The notes beneath the pieces were generated by a model. It was not told the DNA's origin and did no database searches. It worked only from the letters and a program-made list of their open reading frames with translations. The position numbers were made by a program, and so were the translations under genes. Positions 27,282-34,558 of a stretch of 64,000 nucleotides of DNA are shown here, piece by piece. The first letter of the stretch is position 1, and each line of letters starts with the position of its first letter. The DNA is from Lactobacillus sp. ESL0680 (GTDB lineage Bacteria; Bacillota; Bacilli; Lactobacillales; Lactobacillaceae): positions 1,426,001 to 1,490,000 of the forward strand of contig NZ_CP113945.1 in the NCBI RefSeq assembly GCF_029392855.1. The letters run 5' to 3'.

Positions 27282-28118
27282 TTAATTATCCAATATAAAT
27301 TTAAAAATCTCATCTTTTAAACTTAGAGCAATTTCTTTAGCTCCAATTTGGGATGCAAGACTAGCATAGTACTCAGCTGTTAATTTATCATTTTTACAAA
27401 TTGCTATTCTACATTTAGCTACCAACAATTTATCATATTGATATACTTCTTGAGCAAGCTTTTCTCCTACTGCTAAATCTCTTAACGCAGCGACAACATT
27501 GTGACTATTCATTCGTATTCTAGATCTATTTAAAATGAAACTCGTTTCTAATTCTTTAAGAAATGGATAATGATTTTCAATAATTTTAATTGCCTTGTTA
27601 GTAATCATTTCCATCACATCTTCATCAAAAATAAAAAATATTTTATTCAGAATATACAAATCCAAAATTTTCCAATTATCAACTTGAGCTAAAAAATCAA
27701 ACCAAATTGGTTGAACTATTTTTTTAGCCAAAGTTATATCTCCGTCATGTTCATTAATACTTTTAAAAGCTTGTAAGATTAACTTTATTCTTGAAATATC
27801 TAAATCTTTATCAAATAAATCGAGTTTAACTAAAAGTTGGTTAATTAAATCTTCTTGAGTACTATATGATAACATCATGAATTCATAAATCAACTTCTCC
27901 TTAGAACTCCACATGTATCCCCTTCTAATATACTCAAACTCATCCATTGAAATTCCTAAATTATGAATCAAAGCAACCCCATTTTCATAATACGGTTCCT
28001 CCATTCCACTTTCTATTTTAGAAATTGTCGTTCTATCTATAGTTTTATTAGCAAGATACATCTGTGTAATTCCAATATCTTTGCGTGTTTTACGTAATAT
28101 TTCTCCAAATTTTTTCAT
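27282..28118 (-). CDS. Rgg/PlcR-type (RRNPP) transcriptional regulator of the peptide locus
   Basis: Residues 1-65 are an XRE HTH (KKFGEILRKTRKDIGITQMYLANKTIDRTTISKIESGMEEPYYENGVALIHNLGISMDEF), starting exactly like Rgg/RopB/ComR proteins. The remaining ~210 residues are alpha-helical repeats, the part that binds short peptides in this family. It is transcribed away from two tiny peptide genes, the usual Rgg arrangement. ATG 28118 is preferred; a TTG three codons upstream is possible, and both have poor ribosome sites, implying low expression. AT-rich like the rest of the island. Likely the activator of the promoter at 28.2 kb. Confidence 0.85.
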   Translation of the reverse strand: MKKFGEILRKTRKDIGITQMYLANKTIDRTTISKIESGMEEPYYENGVALIHNLGISMDEFEYIRRGYMWSSKEKLIYEFMMLSYSTQEDLINQLLVKLDLFDKDLDISRIKLILQAFKSINEHDGDITLAKKIVQPIWFDFLAQVDNWKILDLYILNKIFFIFDEDVMEMITNKAIKIIENHYPFLKELETSFILNRSRIRMNSHNVVAALRDLAVGEKLAQEVYQYDKLLVAKCRIAICKNDKLTAEYYASLASQIGAKEIALSLKDEIFKFILDN

Positions 28119-28202
28119 TTTACCCAAATATTGTGAGATGTCACCACATTTTTATATAACTTACTGAGATTACAAATATAATTAAAAACAATTAAGCAAA
28201 CA

Positions 28203-28214
28203 TACGAATTCGTA
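28203..28214. promoter_or_regulatory. 12-bp palindrome, probable Rgg operator
   Basis: TACGAATTCGTA is a perfect palindrome in the divergent intergenic region. It covers the place where the -35 of the rightward promoter should be, consistent with an activator contacting polymerase. Confidence 0.6.
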
Positions 28215-28235
28215 ATATGCTAATTAATTTATAAT
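28207..28235 (+). promoter_or_regulatory. Activator-dependent type promoter of peptide genes
   Basis: A consensus -10 TATAAT (28230-28235) has no recognisable -35 seventeen bases upstream; the palindrome lies there instead. Transcription would begin near 28242, giving a short leader before the 11-codon gene. Confidence 0.6.
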
Positions 28236-28265
28236 TATATCATGAAATTAATTGGAGGAACCAAC

Positions 28266-28301
28266 ATGCTTTGGATCTTAAGACGTTTAGGACTATGTTA
28301 A
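28266..28301 (+). CDS. 11-residue peptide MLWILRRLGLC, candidate leaderless signal
   Basis: The ORF ATG-TAA encodes 11 residues, with GGAGG seven bases before the ATG. The peptide is hydrophobic and basic (Trp, two Arg, C-terminal Cys) and lacks an export signal, like the leaderless peptides sensed by RopB-type Rgg proteins. An in-frame ATG at 28242 would extend it by eight residues, but that codon falls at the predicted transcription start and has no ribosome site. Position next to a divergent Rgg gene suggests a pheromone. It could instead be a second substrate of the ThiF-like enzyme. Too short for statistical support as a coding region; the ribosome site and context carry the call. Confidence 0.6.
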   Translation: MLWILRRLGLC

Positions 28302-28332
28302 ATTTTTGGAAACTTGAAAGGAGGTGAATATA

Positions 28333-28377
28333 ATGGAAACTTATTCTAATGCACAATGGCGTGATGGTAATCGTTAG
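28333..28377 (+). CDS. 14-residue peptide METYSNAQWRDGNR, candidate MccA-like precursor
   Basis: The ribosome site AAAGGAGGTGA (28317-28327) is an essentially perfect match to the 16S rRNA 3' end, eight bases before ATG, so very strong translation is expected. The peptide is hydrophilic and differs from the 11-mer. It lies immediately before a terminator hairpin and a MccB-like gene, the position of mccA in microcin C-type loci. Known MccA peptides end in Asn, the residue that is nucleotidylated; this one ends Asn-Arg (GNR). Either the Arg is removed, or the enzyme has a different chemistry, or the peptide is a leader or signal. Function inferred from context. Confidence 0.65.
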   Translation: METYSNAQWRDGNR

Positions 28378-28395
28378 TTTTTAGTAAACTTTATT

Positions 28396-28434
28396 AATAT
28401 CGCCAAGTATTTTATAACTTGGCGATATTTTTAT
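28396..28434 (+). terminator. Perfect 13-bp terminator/attenuator between peptide and ThiF genes
   Basis: AATATCGCCAAGT (28396-28408) pairs fully with ACTTGGCGATATT (28417-28429), 8-nt loop, then TTTATT. It would yield an abundant short peptide mRNA and limited read-through into the enzyme and exporter, as between mccA and mccB. Confidence 0.85.
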
Positions 28435-28453
28435 TTACACGTAGATATTTAAC

Positions 28454-29431
28454 ATGAAATTAAAAATTAAAAAGACTTTACAACCATTAATAGTAGATAA
28501 CAAAATAGTATTTGGTTTAGGAAATAAAAATTTAATTCGCAGCATCCCCAACACTGTATCCAACATAAAATTAATTAAATATTTAAACGGTGAAATTAAA
28601 AGAAGTGATTTGCAATTATCAGAAAAAAATATCACATCTAAAATTAAAAAACTTAAAGAAATGGGTCTATTAACTTCTAACACATACGGCAAAAAAGATA
28701 TGTACTCAAGAAATTTTAATTTTTTTGAATGGATTGATTTGTCAAATCAAACAGATCCTAGTATATATCAAAAAAAACTAGCAAATTCTTATGTAACCAT
28801 TTTTGGAGTTGGTGGTGTTGGAGCAACGGTAGCCGAACAATTAGTCAGAACAGGAGTTGGTAAATTAAAGTTAATAGACTTTGACACCGTTGATAGTTCA
28901 AATATCACTCGTCAAAGCACCTATACTTGTAGCGATATTGGTAAAAACAAAGTAGATTCGTGTAAACAATATTTAAAAAGTATAGACCCTAATGTCGAAA
29001 TAATTACTCAAAATCTCAAAATAAGAAATAAATCTGATATAGCAAATAATATCTGTAATAACACAAATATTATAATAGATAGTATAGATTCTCCAGAAGA
29101 TGGTAATAAATGGTTCGACGAAATATCTACTCAATTAAATATTCCTGTAATATTTGGCAGCTACGCTTCAACATGCTGTAATGTTTTTTCAAAAATACCT
29201 AATATAACTATTAATTATATGGACTTCCTAGGAAAAGAAAAAATTACCGACGATTGCTTAATTAAACATGAGTTTCCAACAGCTGTAATTTCCCCAATCA
29301 CATCTGTTGCAGCAGGTTTAGTAAGTTATAATACAATTATGCTTTTAACCCAATTACGTATTCCAGATCAAGCAATTCAAATTGATTTTGATGGATGGAA
29401 GGTATTAAAATATGACATCAAAAAACATTGA
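28454..29431 (+). CDS. ThiF/E1-like adenylating enzyme, MccB-type
   Basis: MccB-type enzymes bind a short ribosomal peptide through an N-terminal winged domain and join AMP to its C-terminus. Here residues ~1-95 are a small basic domain ending MYSRNFNFFEW, with YSRN at 84-87 in the same place as in E. coli MccB. The E1 fold follows: nucleotide loop GVGGVGA (118-124), IDFDTVDSSNITRQ (141-154), DIGKNK (161-166), IIIDSIDSPED (Asp 209/212), and PITSVAAGLV near 281. The two CxxC zinc pairs of MccB are absent. No ubiquitin-like partner or YcaO gene is nearby. The ribosome site is weak, unlike that of the peptide. Related alternatives are PaaA-like (pantocin) or ThiF-type RiPP enzymes. Confidence 0.8.
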   Translation: MKLKIKKTLQPLIVDNKIVFGLGNKNLIRSIPNTVSNIKLIKYLNGEIKRSDLQLSEKNITSKIKKLKEMGLLTSNTYGKKDMYSRNFNFFEWIDLSNQTDPSIYQKKLANSYVTIFGVGGVGATVAEQLVRTGVGKLKLIDFDTVDSSNITRQSTYTCSDIGKNKVDSCKQYLKSIDPNVEIITQNLKIRNKSDIANNICNNTNIIIDSIDSPEDGNKWFDEISTQLNIPVIFGSYASTCCNVFSKIPNITINYMDFLGKEKITDDCLIKHEFPTAVISPITSVAAGLVSYNTIMLLTQLRIPDQAIQIDFDGWKVLKYDIKKH

Positions 29432-30620
29432 GAATGCTAATTTTTGGCGACTAATAATTGGTCAATCACTCTTCACTATTGGAACCAGCATTTTTGATAT
29501 TGTATTATCTTTTTTACTTGTTAAACAATATTTTTCTTCTTCTAGCCTACTTGGTGTTTTTGGCATAATTAATGTTATACCATCAACACTAATTGCTTTA
29601 CTAACACCTACTTTAGCCTCAATCAAAAAGAGAAAGCTAATTTTATTGCTCTGCCAAATAATTGCAGCTGGTCTAATTTCTATTGAAATTTTTCTATTAT
29701 TAACTAAAGCTTCCGTCAAGTTAATTGGAATTTGTCAATTTCTTTTAAAAAGCAGCTACACTTTATCTGGTTCTATTGAAGTTGGCTTTATACCTATTAT
29801 TTTGTACAAAGACCAAGAAAAAATAAATAAAACTGTGAATATTCAATATATTTCCAGCTCCGTACTAATGATTCTATCTGGTTTAATCAGTTCAACTGTT
29901 ATTATTTCATTCGGTACACCTGTTTTACTCATTACTAGTCAATTTGCAATAGTAAGTGGTATCTTTGCATACGGTTTAATTGATTTCAATGATCCTAATA
30001 AAATTAGTCAAATTACTAACAAAGGCAATAATAAATTTTCATTTAAAAAATATATACAAATATTTAATCAAGAAAGCAAGAAATTTATTAATACTATGCC
30101 AGCATTTTTGGTAATCTGCAGTGAAGCAATTTTAGGTGGTCTAACTGGGTTACTACTACAATTACTACCCATAACGGTAAAAGAGTTAGGTTTAGCAGTA
30201 GCTATATTTCCTTTGATTAATTCTATACAAAAAGCCGGCGACGTAGTTGGAGGATTCATTGCACCTCTAAGTAAGTTCAAAATCCACAATTTTTTTATTT
30301 TAGATTACTTTATTACAGGTATTTGTTTCATTTTAATATCAATTCCCAAAATAAATTTTATTTTAAAGCTTATACTATTATTCAGTTCATCTTTAACAAC
30401 AGGTATGAGTGGCAACATTTTCGAAAAGTTAATGTACTCTTCCTTCAATGCAAATGACATTAGCTCAATGCATGCAATGTGTACCTCTATGTTCTCTATT
30501 TGTTCCTTTATCAGCTATTTTGCTTCATTTATCAAAATTCCTACACTATTTCTTTGGTTATTCACTGGATTAATTTCATTAGTACTTGCCTTTAGCTTAT
30601 ATAAATATACTGACAAATAA
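29412..30620 (+). CDS. MFS exporter, MccC-like
   Basis: A 402-residue protein with about 12 hydrophobic segments starting FWRLIIGQSLFTIGTSIFDIVLSFLLVKQYF, a pattern shared with MFS exporters of peptide products (MccC, and macrolide-efflux-like proteins). Its ATG overlaps the ThiF gene by 20 bases, with GGAAGG upstream, so the two are translationally coupled. In microcin C loci the exporter also gives self-protection. No separate immunity gene (MccE acetyltransferase or MccF peptidase type) is seen in the island. Confidence 0.8.
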   Translation: MTSKNIENANFWRLIIGQSLFTIGTSIFDIVLSFLLVKQYFSSSSLLGVFGIINVIPSTLIALLTPTLASIKKRKLILLLCQIIAAGLISIEIFLLLTKASVKLIGICQFLLKSSYTLSGSIEVGFIPIILYKDQEKINKTVNIQYISSSVLMILSGLISSTVIISFGTPVLLITSQFAIVSGIFAYGLIDFNDPNKISQITNKGNNKFSFKKYIQIFNQESKKFINTMPAFLVICSEAILGGLTGLLLQLLPITVKELGLAVAIFPLINSIQKAGDVVGGFIAPLSKFKIHNFFILDYFITGICFILISIPKINFILKLILLFSSSLTTGMSGNIFEKLMYSSFNANDISSMHAMCTSMFSICSFISYFASFIKIPTLFLWLFTGLISLVLAFSLYKYTDK

Positions 30621-30657
30621 AAATCAGTCACACTATTAAATAGTGTGATTGATTTTT
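30619..30657. terminator. Bidirectional terminator closing the peptide locus
   Basis: AAAATCA.TCACACTA pairs with TAGTGTGA.TGATTTT, loop TTAAA; T run on both strands. Confidence 0.9.
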
Positions 30658-30705
30658 ATTTGTCATCTCAACTTTTTTATAGATTATATTTGCCAATCTT
30701 TTTCA

Positions 30706-31038
30706 CTAAGCTGAATAATGATTTTCTTTTAAATTGCGTTCAAGTAAATGCGTGAAGGCATCTTTTTGCAAAGTAGACGAAATATAAATAACGGTAATCA
30801 GGCTTTGCTCATCAACAATAAAGGCAACTCGTGCCGACCCAATCTTTTTTAGATTTACCCGGCATTCATAAACGCAGTCGCCATTCACTCGCTCACTTGC
30901 CGCCCGCTTAACCTTGGCCATCCCTGTTTCAACCTGAATAGTCAAAGCTTCTTCAATACAGTGCTTAATTAGCTTGATTTCGTTCTTGTGCTTTTTAAAA
31001 AATTGCTTGCAGCCCGAACGCTCATATTCAACCTTCAT
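30706..31038 (-). CDS. RelE/ParE-like small protein
   Basis: The 110-residue protein starts MKVEYERSGCKQFFKKHKNEIKLIKHCIEEAL and continues SERVNGDCVYECRVNLKKIGSARVAFIVDEQSLITVIYIS, the beta-strand order of RelE-fold proteins (basic strand, then hydrophobic strand). The spacing from the upstream histone-tailed gene is seven bases, so they are co-transcribed. That neighbour is not a usual antitoxin, so a toxin role is uncertain. ATG 31038 is chosen; a longer reading frame upstream overlaps the neighbour's coding sequence out of frame. Confidence 0.5.
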   Translation of the reverse strand: MKVEYERSGCKQFFKKHKNEIKLIKHCIEEALTIQVETGMAKVKRAASERVNGDCVYECRVNLKKIGSARVAFIVDEQSLITVIYISSTLQKDAFTHLLERNLKENHYSA

Positions 31039-31045
31039 TAGTAAT

Positions 31046-31663
31046 CTACTCTTTTTTGCTCTTAGCTTTACTGGACTTCGCAGCAGACTTCTTTGCCGGC
31101 TTTTTAGTTGCTGTTTTCTTCTTAGCAGTCGTTTTGGATGCCGCTGCCTTTTTAGCAGGTACTTTTTTAGCCGCTGGTGCCGGTTTTTCATATTCACGCA
31201 CCTGCTTAAGCTTTTCGCTAATTGCAGCCGCTAACTTCGTAATAACTGCATCTTCATCTTGTAATTCAGCCTCAGTTGCTAGCTGGTCAATGCGAAATTT
31301 CGACGCATTTAGATAATCTGACGCAGTCTCAAAGTAAATATTGACTGGATAATCTTGTCCTTCTTCAAAAAAGTTGCTGATTTTTTTGTAATTACTGTAA
31401 GGCAAATTAATAATATTGGTTTCCAAGGCAAAAGTCACTGGCCGCTGTCCCGTTACCTCAAGTGCAATATGACTTAATGACCCCTTCTTAACAGCCGCAG
31501 CGGTCTCTTTAACCATGTTAGCCGCAGCTTCCTTAATTTTAGCCTTTGACTTACTCAAATCGGCATACTTAACAGTTGCCAAATCTTGTAAATAATCTTC
31601 TTGTTCAATTTTTCCAGTTAAATTCTTCAAATTAATCTTCAAACTAAAAATTCCTTTTTTCAT
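31046..31663 (-). CDS. Protein with histone H1-like Lys/Ala/Pro C-terminal tail
   Basis: About 155 residues of mixed alpha/beta sequence (KGIFSLKINLKNLTGKIEQEDYLQDLATVKYADL; GQRPVTFALETNIINLP) that I do not recognise are followed by a ~50-residue tail built of AAKK, PAKK, KKTA repeats, as in histone H1-like bacterial DNA-binding tails. Such tails bind nucleic acid non-specifically. No signal peptide. Operonic with the RelE-like gene. The combination suggests a nucleoid- or RNA-associated protein, by inference. Confidence 0.6.
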   Translation of the reverse strand: MKKGIFSLKINLKNLTGKIEQEDYLQDLATVKYADLSKSKAKIKEAAANMVKETAAAVKKGSLSHIALEVTGQRPVTFALETNIINLPYSNYKKISNFFEEGQDYPVNIYFETASDYLNASKFRIDQLATEAELQDEDAVITKLAAAISEKLKQVREYEKPAPAAKKVPAKKAAASKTTAKKKTATKKPAKKSAAKSSKAKSKKE

Positions 31664-31997
31664 TGTGTAATCTAATTTATTATTCTTCTATACGATACTC
31701 AACATCGACGCTAAAAACAATTTATTTATTTTTATTTTTAAAAAACGTTAATCTTTAGTAAGTAGCGCTGTAAGCAAATAAAACGAGTTGTTTAAGACAA
31801 AAATACCACTACTTTTAACATATTTTTGTTTCTAATTAAATAACATTTGTTGCCAGTTTTTCTGAAAACTAGTGCCTTTTATAATCTTGGCATAAAATCA
31901 TGATTTTAACCACTTTACAAGCGTTTTCAGCAAGAGTAAATTTAAGGCGTAATGAAATTTTTTAACTGAAATTTTTTTAACTGAAAGGTAGACGAAT
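31664..31997. other. 334-bp intergenic region upstream of multicopper oxidase
   Basis: No gene seen. It holds a TATAAT at 31880-31885 without a good -35, a cre-like site at 31916-31929 (minus strand TGAAAACGCTTGTA, 12 of 14 consensus positions), and a tandem duplication AAATTTTTTAACTG (31955-31968) / AAATTTTTTTAACTG (31969-31983) directly before the ribosome site. Confidence 0.5.
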
Positions 31998-33575
31998 ATG
32001 TCAGATAAAGTTTACACAGATTATTTTTATAATTCAGAAGACTTTGACAGAAATCATGGTATGGGTTACAAAGAACTCACTATCCCTGACAATGTTGAAG
32101 CTCAACCATTAATCGTTCCACCAGTATTGGAACCAGATAAAGCTGAAAACAATGATGTTTGGTACACAATTGAGTCACAAGAAGGCGACTTCCAATTCTT
32201 GCCAGGCAAGAAGACCCACACTTGGGGCTACAACTTTCCAGTTCTTGGTAAGACTATGGTCTTAACTCGCGGACAACACGTTCACGTAACTTTGAAGAAC
32301 AGCTTGCCAGAATTAACTACTTACCACTGGCATGGTATGGAAGTTTCTGGACCAGGTAACGATGGTGCTTGTCACTCACCAGTTTACCCAGGCGAAGAAA
32401 AGCACATTGACTTCGTTGTTAACCAACCTGCTGCTCTTACTTGGCTGCACGCTCACCCATGTCCATCAACTGCTTCACAAGTTTGGATGGGGCTTGCAAT
32501 GGGTGTCGTTGTTACTGACGCTAACGAAGCTGAATTACCAATTCCTAAGACTTATGGTAAGGACGAATTCCCAATTATTTTGCAGGACCGGACTTTCCAC
32601 GAAGATAACCAATTTGACTACAAGGCCGACTACAATTCAATGGGTGTTTACGGTGATAACCCAGTAATTAACGGTGTTATTAAGCCTTACGTTGATGTTA
32701 CTACGCAAAAAGTACGTTTAATCTTCTTAGGTGGTTCTAACCGTCGTGAATGGAGATTACACTTCGACAACGATTTAGTTATGACCCAAATCGCTGGTGA
32801 CGACTCATTCTTAGAGCATCCAGTTAAGATGACTAAGGTCTTAATTGGGCCAGGTGAACGTCAACAAGTAGTTGTTGACTTCAGCGACTACAAAGACGGT
32901 GACGTTGTCAACCTTTACACTGATGACTTCAAGTTAGTTGAATTTAGAATTCATCAATATGAAAAAGATGACAGTGTCATTCCTGATACTCTATTTACAC
33001 CACATGATCCAGTTGTAAATCCAAACGCACCAATTCCTCATGTTACTATGGACAACCACAACGAAATTAACGGTAAGTTGTTCTCCATGGAAAGAATTGA
33101 CATGAAGCAAAACTTAATGGACGCTGAATACTGGGACGTAACTAACACCAATGATAAGACTCATGGTATGTTACACCCATTCCACGTTCACGGTGCTCAC
33201 TTCTTAGTAGTATCACGTAATGGTCACGAACCATACCCTAACGAACGTGGCGTTTACAAGGACACCATCGAAGTTGCTCCTAAAGAAACTGTCCGCATCA
33301 AGCTTTACTTCCAAAACACTGGTGTCTTCATGTACCACTGCCACATCATCGAACACGAAGATGCTGGTATGATGGCTCAAATTCAAATTGTTGATCCAAA
33401 AGATCCAGACAAGAAGTATCATTTGATGGATATGAAGACTTTGAACACAGCATTAGCCGAAGAAAAAGGTGTGCCAATGGACGAAGTATTCTGCCCAGGA
33501 ATGGACGTTGAAGGAATGCCTGTTAAGGGTGTAGATCACACGATGGACGCATTTTCAGGTGCAAGTCATCACTAA
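31998..33575 (+). CDS. Multicopper oxidase (laccase-like)
   Basis: Multicopper oxidases oxidise phenols, metals or amines and reduce oxygen to water. All four copper motifs are visible: TTYHWHGME, TWLHAHPCPS, LHPFHVHGAHF and YHCHIIEHEDAGMM, the last with the type 1 Cys, His and axial Met. Three cupredoxin domains fit 525 residues. No signal peptide is present, so it is cytoplasmic, as in CotA-like and SufI-like lactobacillal enzymes. Codon use (many GTT, AAC, CCA) looks like a highly expressed gene. Monocistronic, with AAAGG ribosome site and a strong terminator. Confidence 0.92.
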   Translation: MSDKVYTDYFYNSEDFDRNHGMGYKELTIPDNVEAQPLIVPPVLEPDKAENNDVWYTIESQEGDFQFLPGKKTHTWGYNFPVLGKTMVLTRGQHVHVTLKNSLPELTTYHWHGMEVSGPGNDGACHSPVYPGEEKHIDFVVNQPAALTWLHAHPCPSTASQVWMGLAMGVVVTDANEAELPIPKTYGKDEFPIILQDRTFHEDNQFDYKADYNSMGVYGDNPVINGVIKPYVDVTTQKVRLIFLGGSNRREWRLHFDNDLVMTQIAGDDSFLEHPVKMTKVLIGPGERQQVVVDFSDYKDGDVVNLYTDDFKLVEFRIHQYEKDDSVIPDTLFTPHDPVVNPNAPIPHVTMDNHNEINGKLFSMERIDMKQNLMDAEYWDVTNTNDKTHGMLHPFHVHGAHFLVVSRNGHEPYPNERGVYKDTIEVAPKETVRIKLYFQNTGVFMYHCHIIEHEDAGMMAQIQIVDPKDPDKKYHLMDMKTLNTALAEEKGVPMDEVFCPGMDVEGMPVKGVDHTMDAFSGASHH

Positions 33576-33592
33576 TCTGACCTTCAATTAAT

Positions 33593-33632
33593 AACCAAAA
33601 AAGCACTCATTAAGTTGAGCGCTTTTTTGGTT
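33593..33632 (+). terminator. Intrinsic terminator after multicopper oxidase
   Basis: AACCAAAAAAGC.CTCA pairs with TGAG.GCTTTTTTGGTT, one internal mismatch. Confidence 0.9.
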
Positions 33633-33663
33633 ATGGATAGTTTTTTATGATTAAATAGCATTT

Positions 33664-34371
33664 ATGAAGAACAAAAAGTCATTCGCTAAATATTTATCTT
33701 TATTAATAATGCTCCTACTTCTTGGAGCAATTATTTTTGCCTTTAATTCCAAAAGTTGGCGTAATCAATATGCCTGGCTAACCCTAAAGTCTGAACAAAA
33801 ACTGGACGTACCACTTGAAAACCAGTATCCTGACCTTCCTAATGGTTGTGAAGTCACCTCTTTAAGTATGCTGCTAAACTACTATGGCATCAAAGTTACT
33901 AAGCTGGACCTCTCCCAAAATATTGCCCACGTTGCTTCATTTACTGATAACGGCCAATATCGCGGCAATCCCCATAAGGGCTTCGTCGGCTATATGAGCC
34001 AGACCAATGCCGGGTGGTGCGTTTATAATGAACCACTAGAGCAAGTAGCCCGAAAATATACTAACCGTATTCAAAATTTTACGGGGCATGACTTTATTCA
34101 AGTAATGAGATTGGTCTCAACTGGTCATCCTGTCATGATTATTACCACAACCAACTTTAACCATGTCGGTGACATGCAAACTTGGAAAACAGCTCAAGGC
34201 AACGTTCACGTTACACCATCATCGCACGCCTGTGTTATTACCGGCTTTAACAAAAGGGCGCGAATTATTTTCGTTAATGATCCCTTTGGTCATAAGAACG
34301 AGAAAATTCCGTGGGCTAATTTAGAGCGGAGCTATAACCAGCAGGGCAAGCAGGCTTTATACATCAAATAA
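33664..34371 (+). CDS. Membrane-anchored C39-like cysteine peptidase
   Basis: One N-terminal helix (YLSLLIMLLLLGAIIFAFN) anchors or exports the protein. The papain-like C39 fold follows: LPNGCEVTSLSMLLNYYG with the catalytic Cys, SSHACVITGFN with the His, and FVNDPFG with the Asp. Free-standing C39-like proteins of this kind are common in Firmicutes; unlike bacteriocin C39 domains there is no ABC transporter fused. Substrate unknown. Monocistronic. Confidence 0.75.
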   Translation: MKNKKSFAKYLSLLIMLLLLGAIIFAFNSKSWRNQYAWLTLKSEQKLDVPLENQYPDLPNGCEVTSLSMLLNYYGIKVTKLDLSQNIAHVASFTDNGQYRGNPHKGFVGYMSQTNAGWCVYNEPLEQVARKYTNRIQNFTGHDFIQVMRLVSTGHPVMIITTTNFNHVGDMQTWKTAQGNVHVTPSSHACVITGFNKRARIIFVNDPFGHKNEKIPWANLERSYNQQGKQALYIK

Positions 34372-34373
34372 AC

Positions 34374-34409
34374 AAAAAGAGCAGGTTCAATTAAGAACTT
34401 GCTCTTTTT
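34374..34409. terminator. Bidirectional terminator
   Basis: AAAAAGAGCAgGTTC pairs with GAACtTGCTCTTTTT; ends the C39 gene and, on the minus strand, the candidate RNA at 34.4-34.55 kb. Confidence 0.88.
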
Positions 34410-34552
34410 AATCGAGGCTATTTTTCACAAAAACAGTTGGCTACTTCTGTTCACATCAGGTAGACCAAACACCAGTACTTCCCGTACCTGTCAGTTAAGA
34501 CGGGTGTCCTCGTAACAAAATTACGCATCTCGCGTTTTTTTGTCGGCTCGTA
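34374..34552 (-). ncRNA. Candidate structured non-coding RNA (~175 nt)
   Basis: No ORF fits this gap, yet it is GC-richer than usual intergenic DNA. A minus-strand promoter precedes it and the terminator at 34374-34409 ends it. Helices: closing stem CGAGG/CCTCG (plus 34413-34417 with 34508-34512), ACACC/GGTGT (about 34470-34474 with 34503-34507), hairpin GGCTAC with GTAG-A-CC (34439-34466), and CGTAA/TTACG (34511-34525, overlapping the closing stem). The three-way junction resembles a riboswitch or housekeeping RNA. I cannot name a family; plus-strand transcription is also possible. Confidence 0.4.
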
Positions 34553-34558
34553 TTATTC

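Noticed and set aside
28242..28265. ATG at 28242 as start of a 19-residue version of the first peptide
   Set aside because: It coincides with the predicted transcription start and has no ribosome site; ATG 28266 has GGAGG at good spacing. Kept only as an alternative.
30706..31197. 163-residue reading frame extending the RelE-like gene upstream
   Set aside because: The extra N-terminus is Lys/Arg-rich nonsense produced by reading the neighbour's histone-like tail in another frame; ATG 31038 fits the fold.
34435..34552. T-box or other known riboswitch on the plus strand
   Set aside because: The CGGGTGTCC stretch superficially recalls a T-box, but the T-box core and a specifier hairpin are absent and no plus-strand gene follows.
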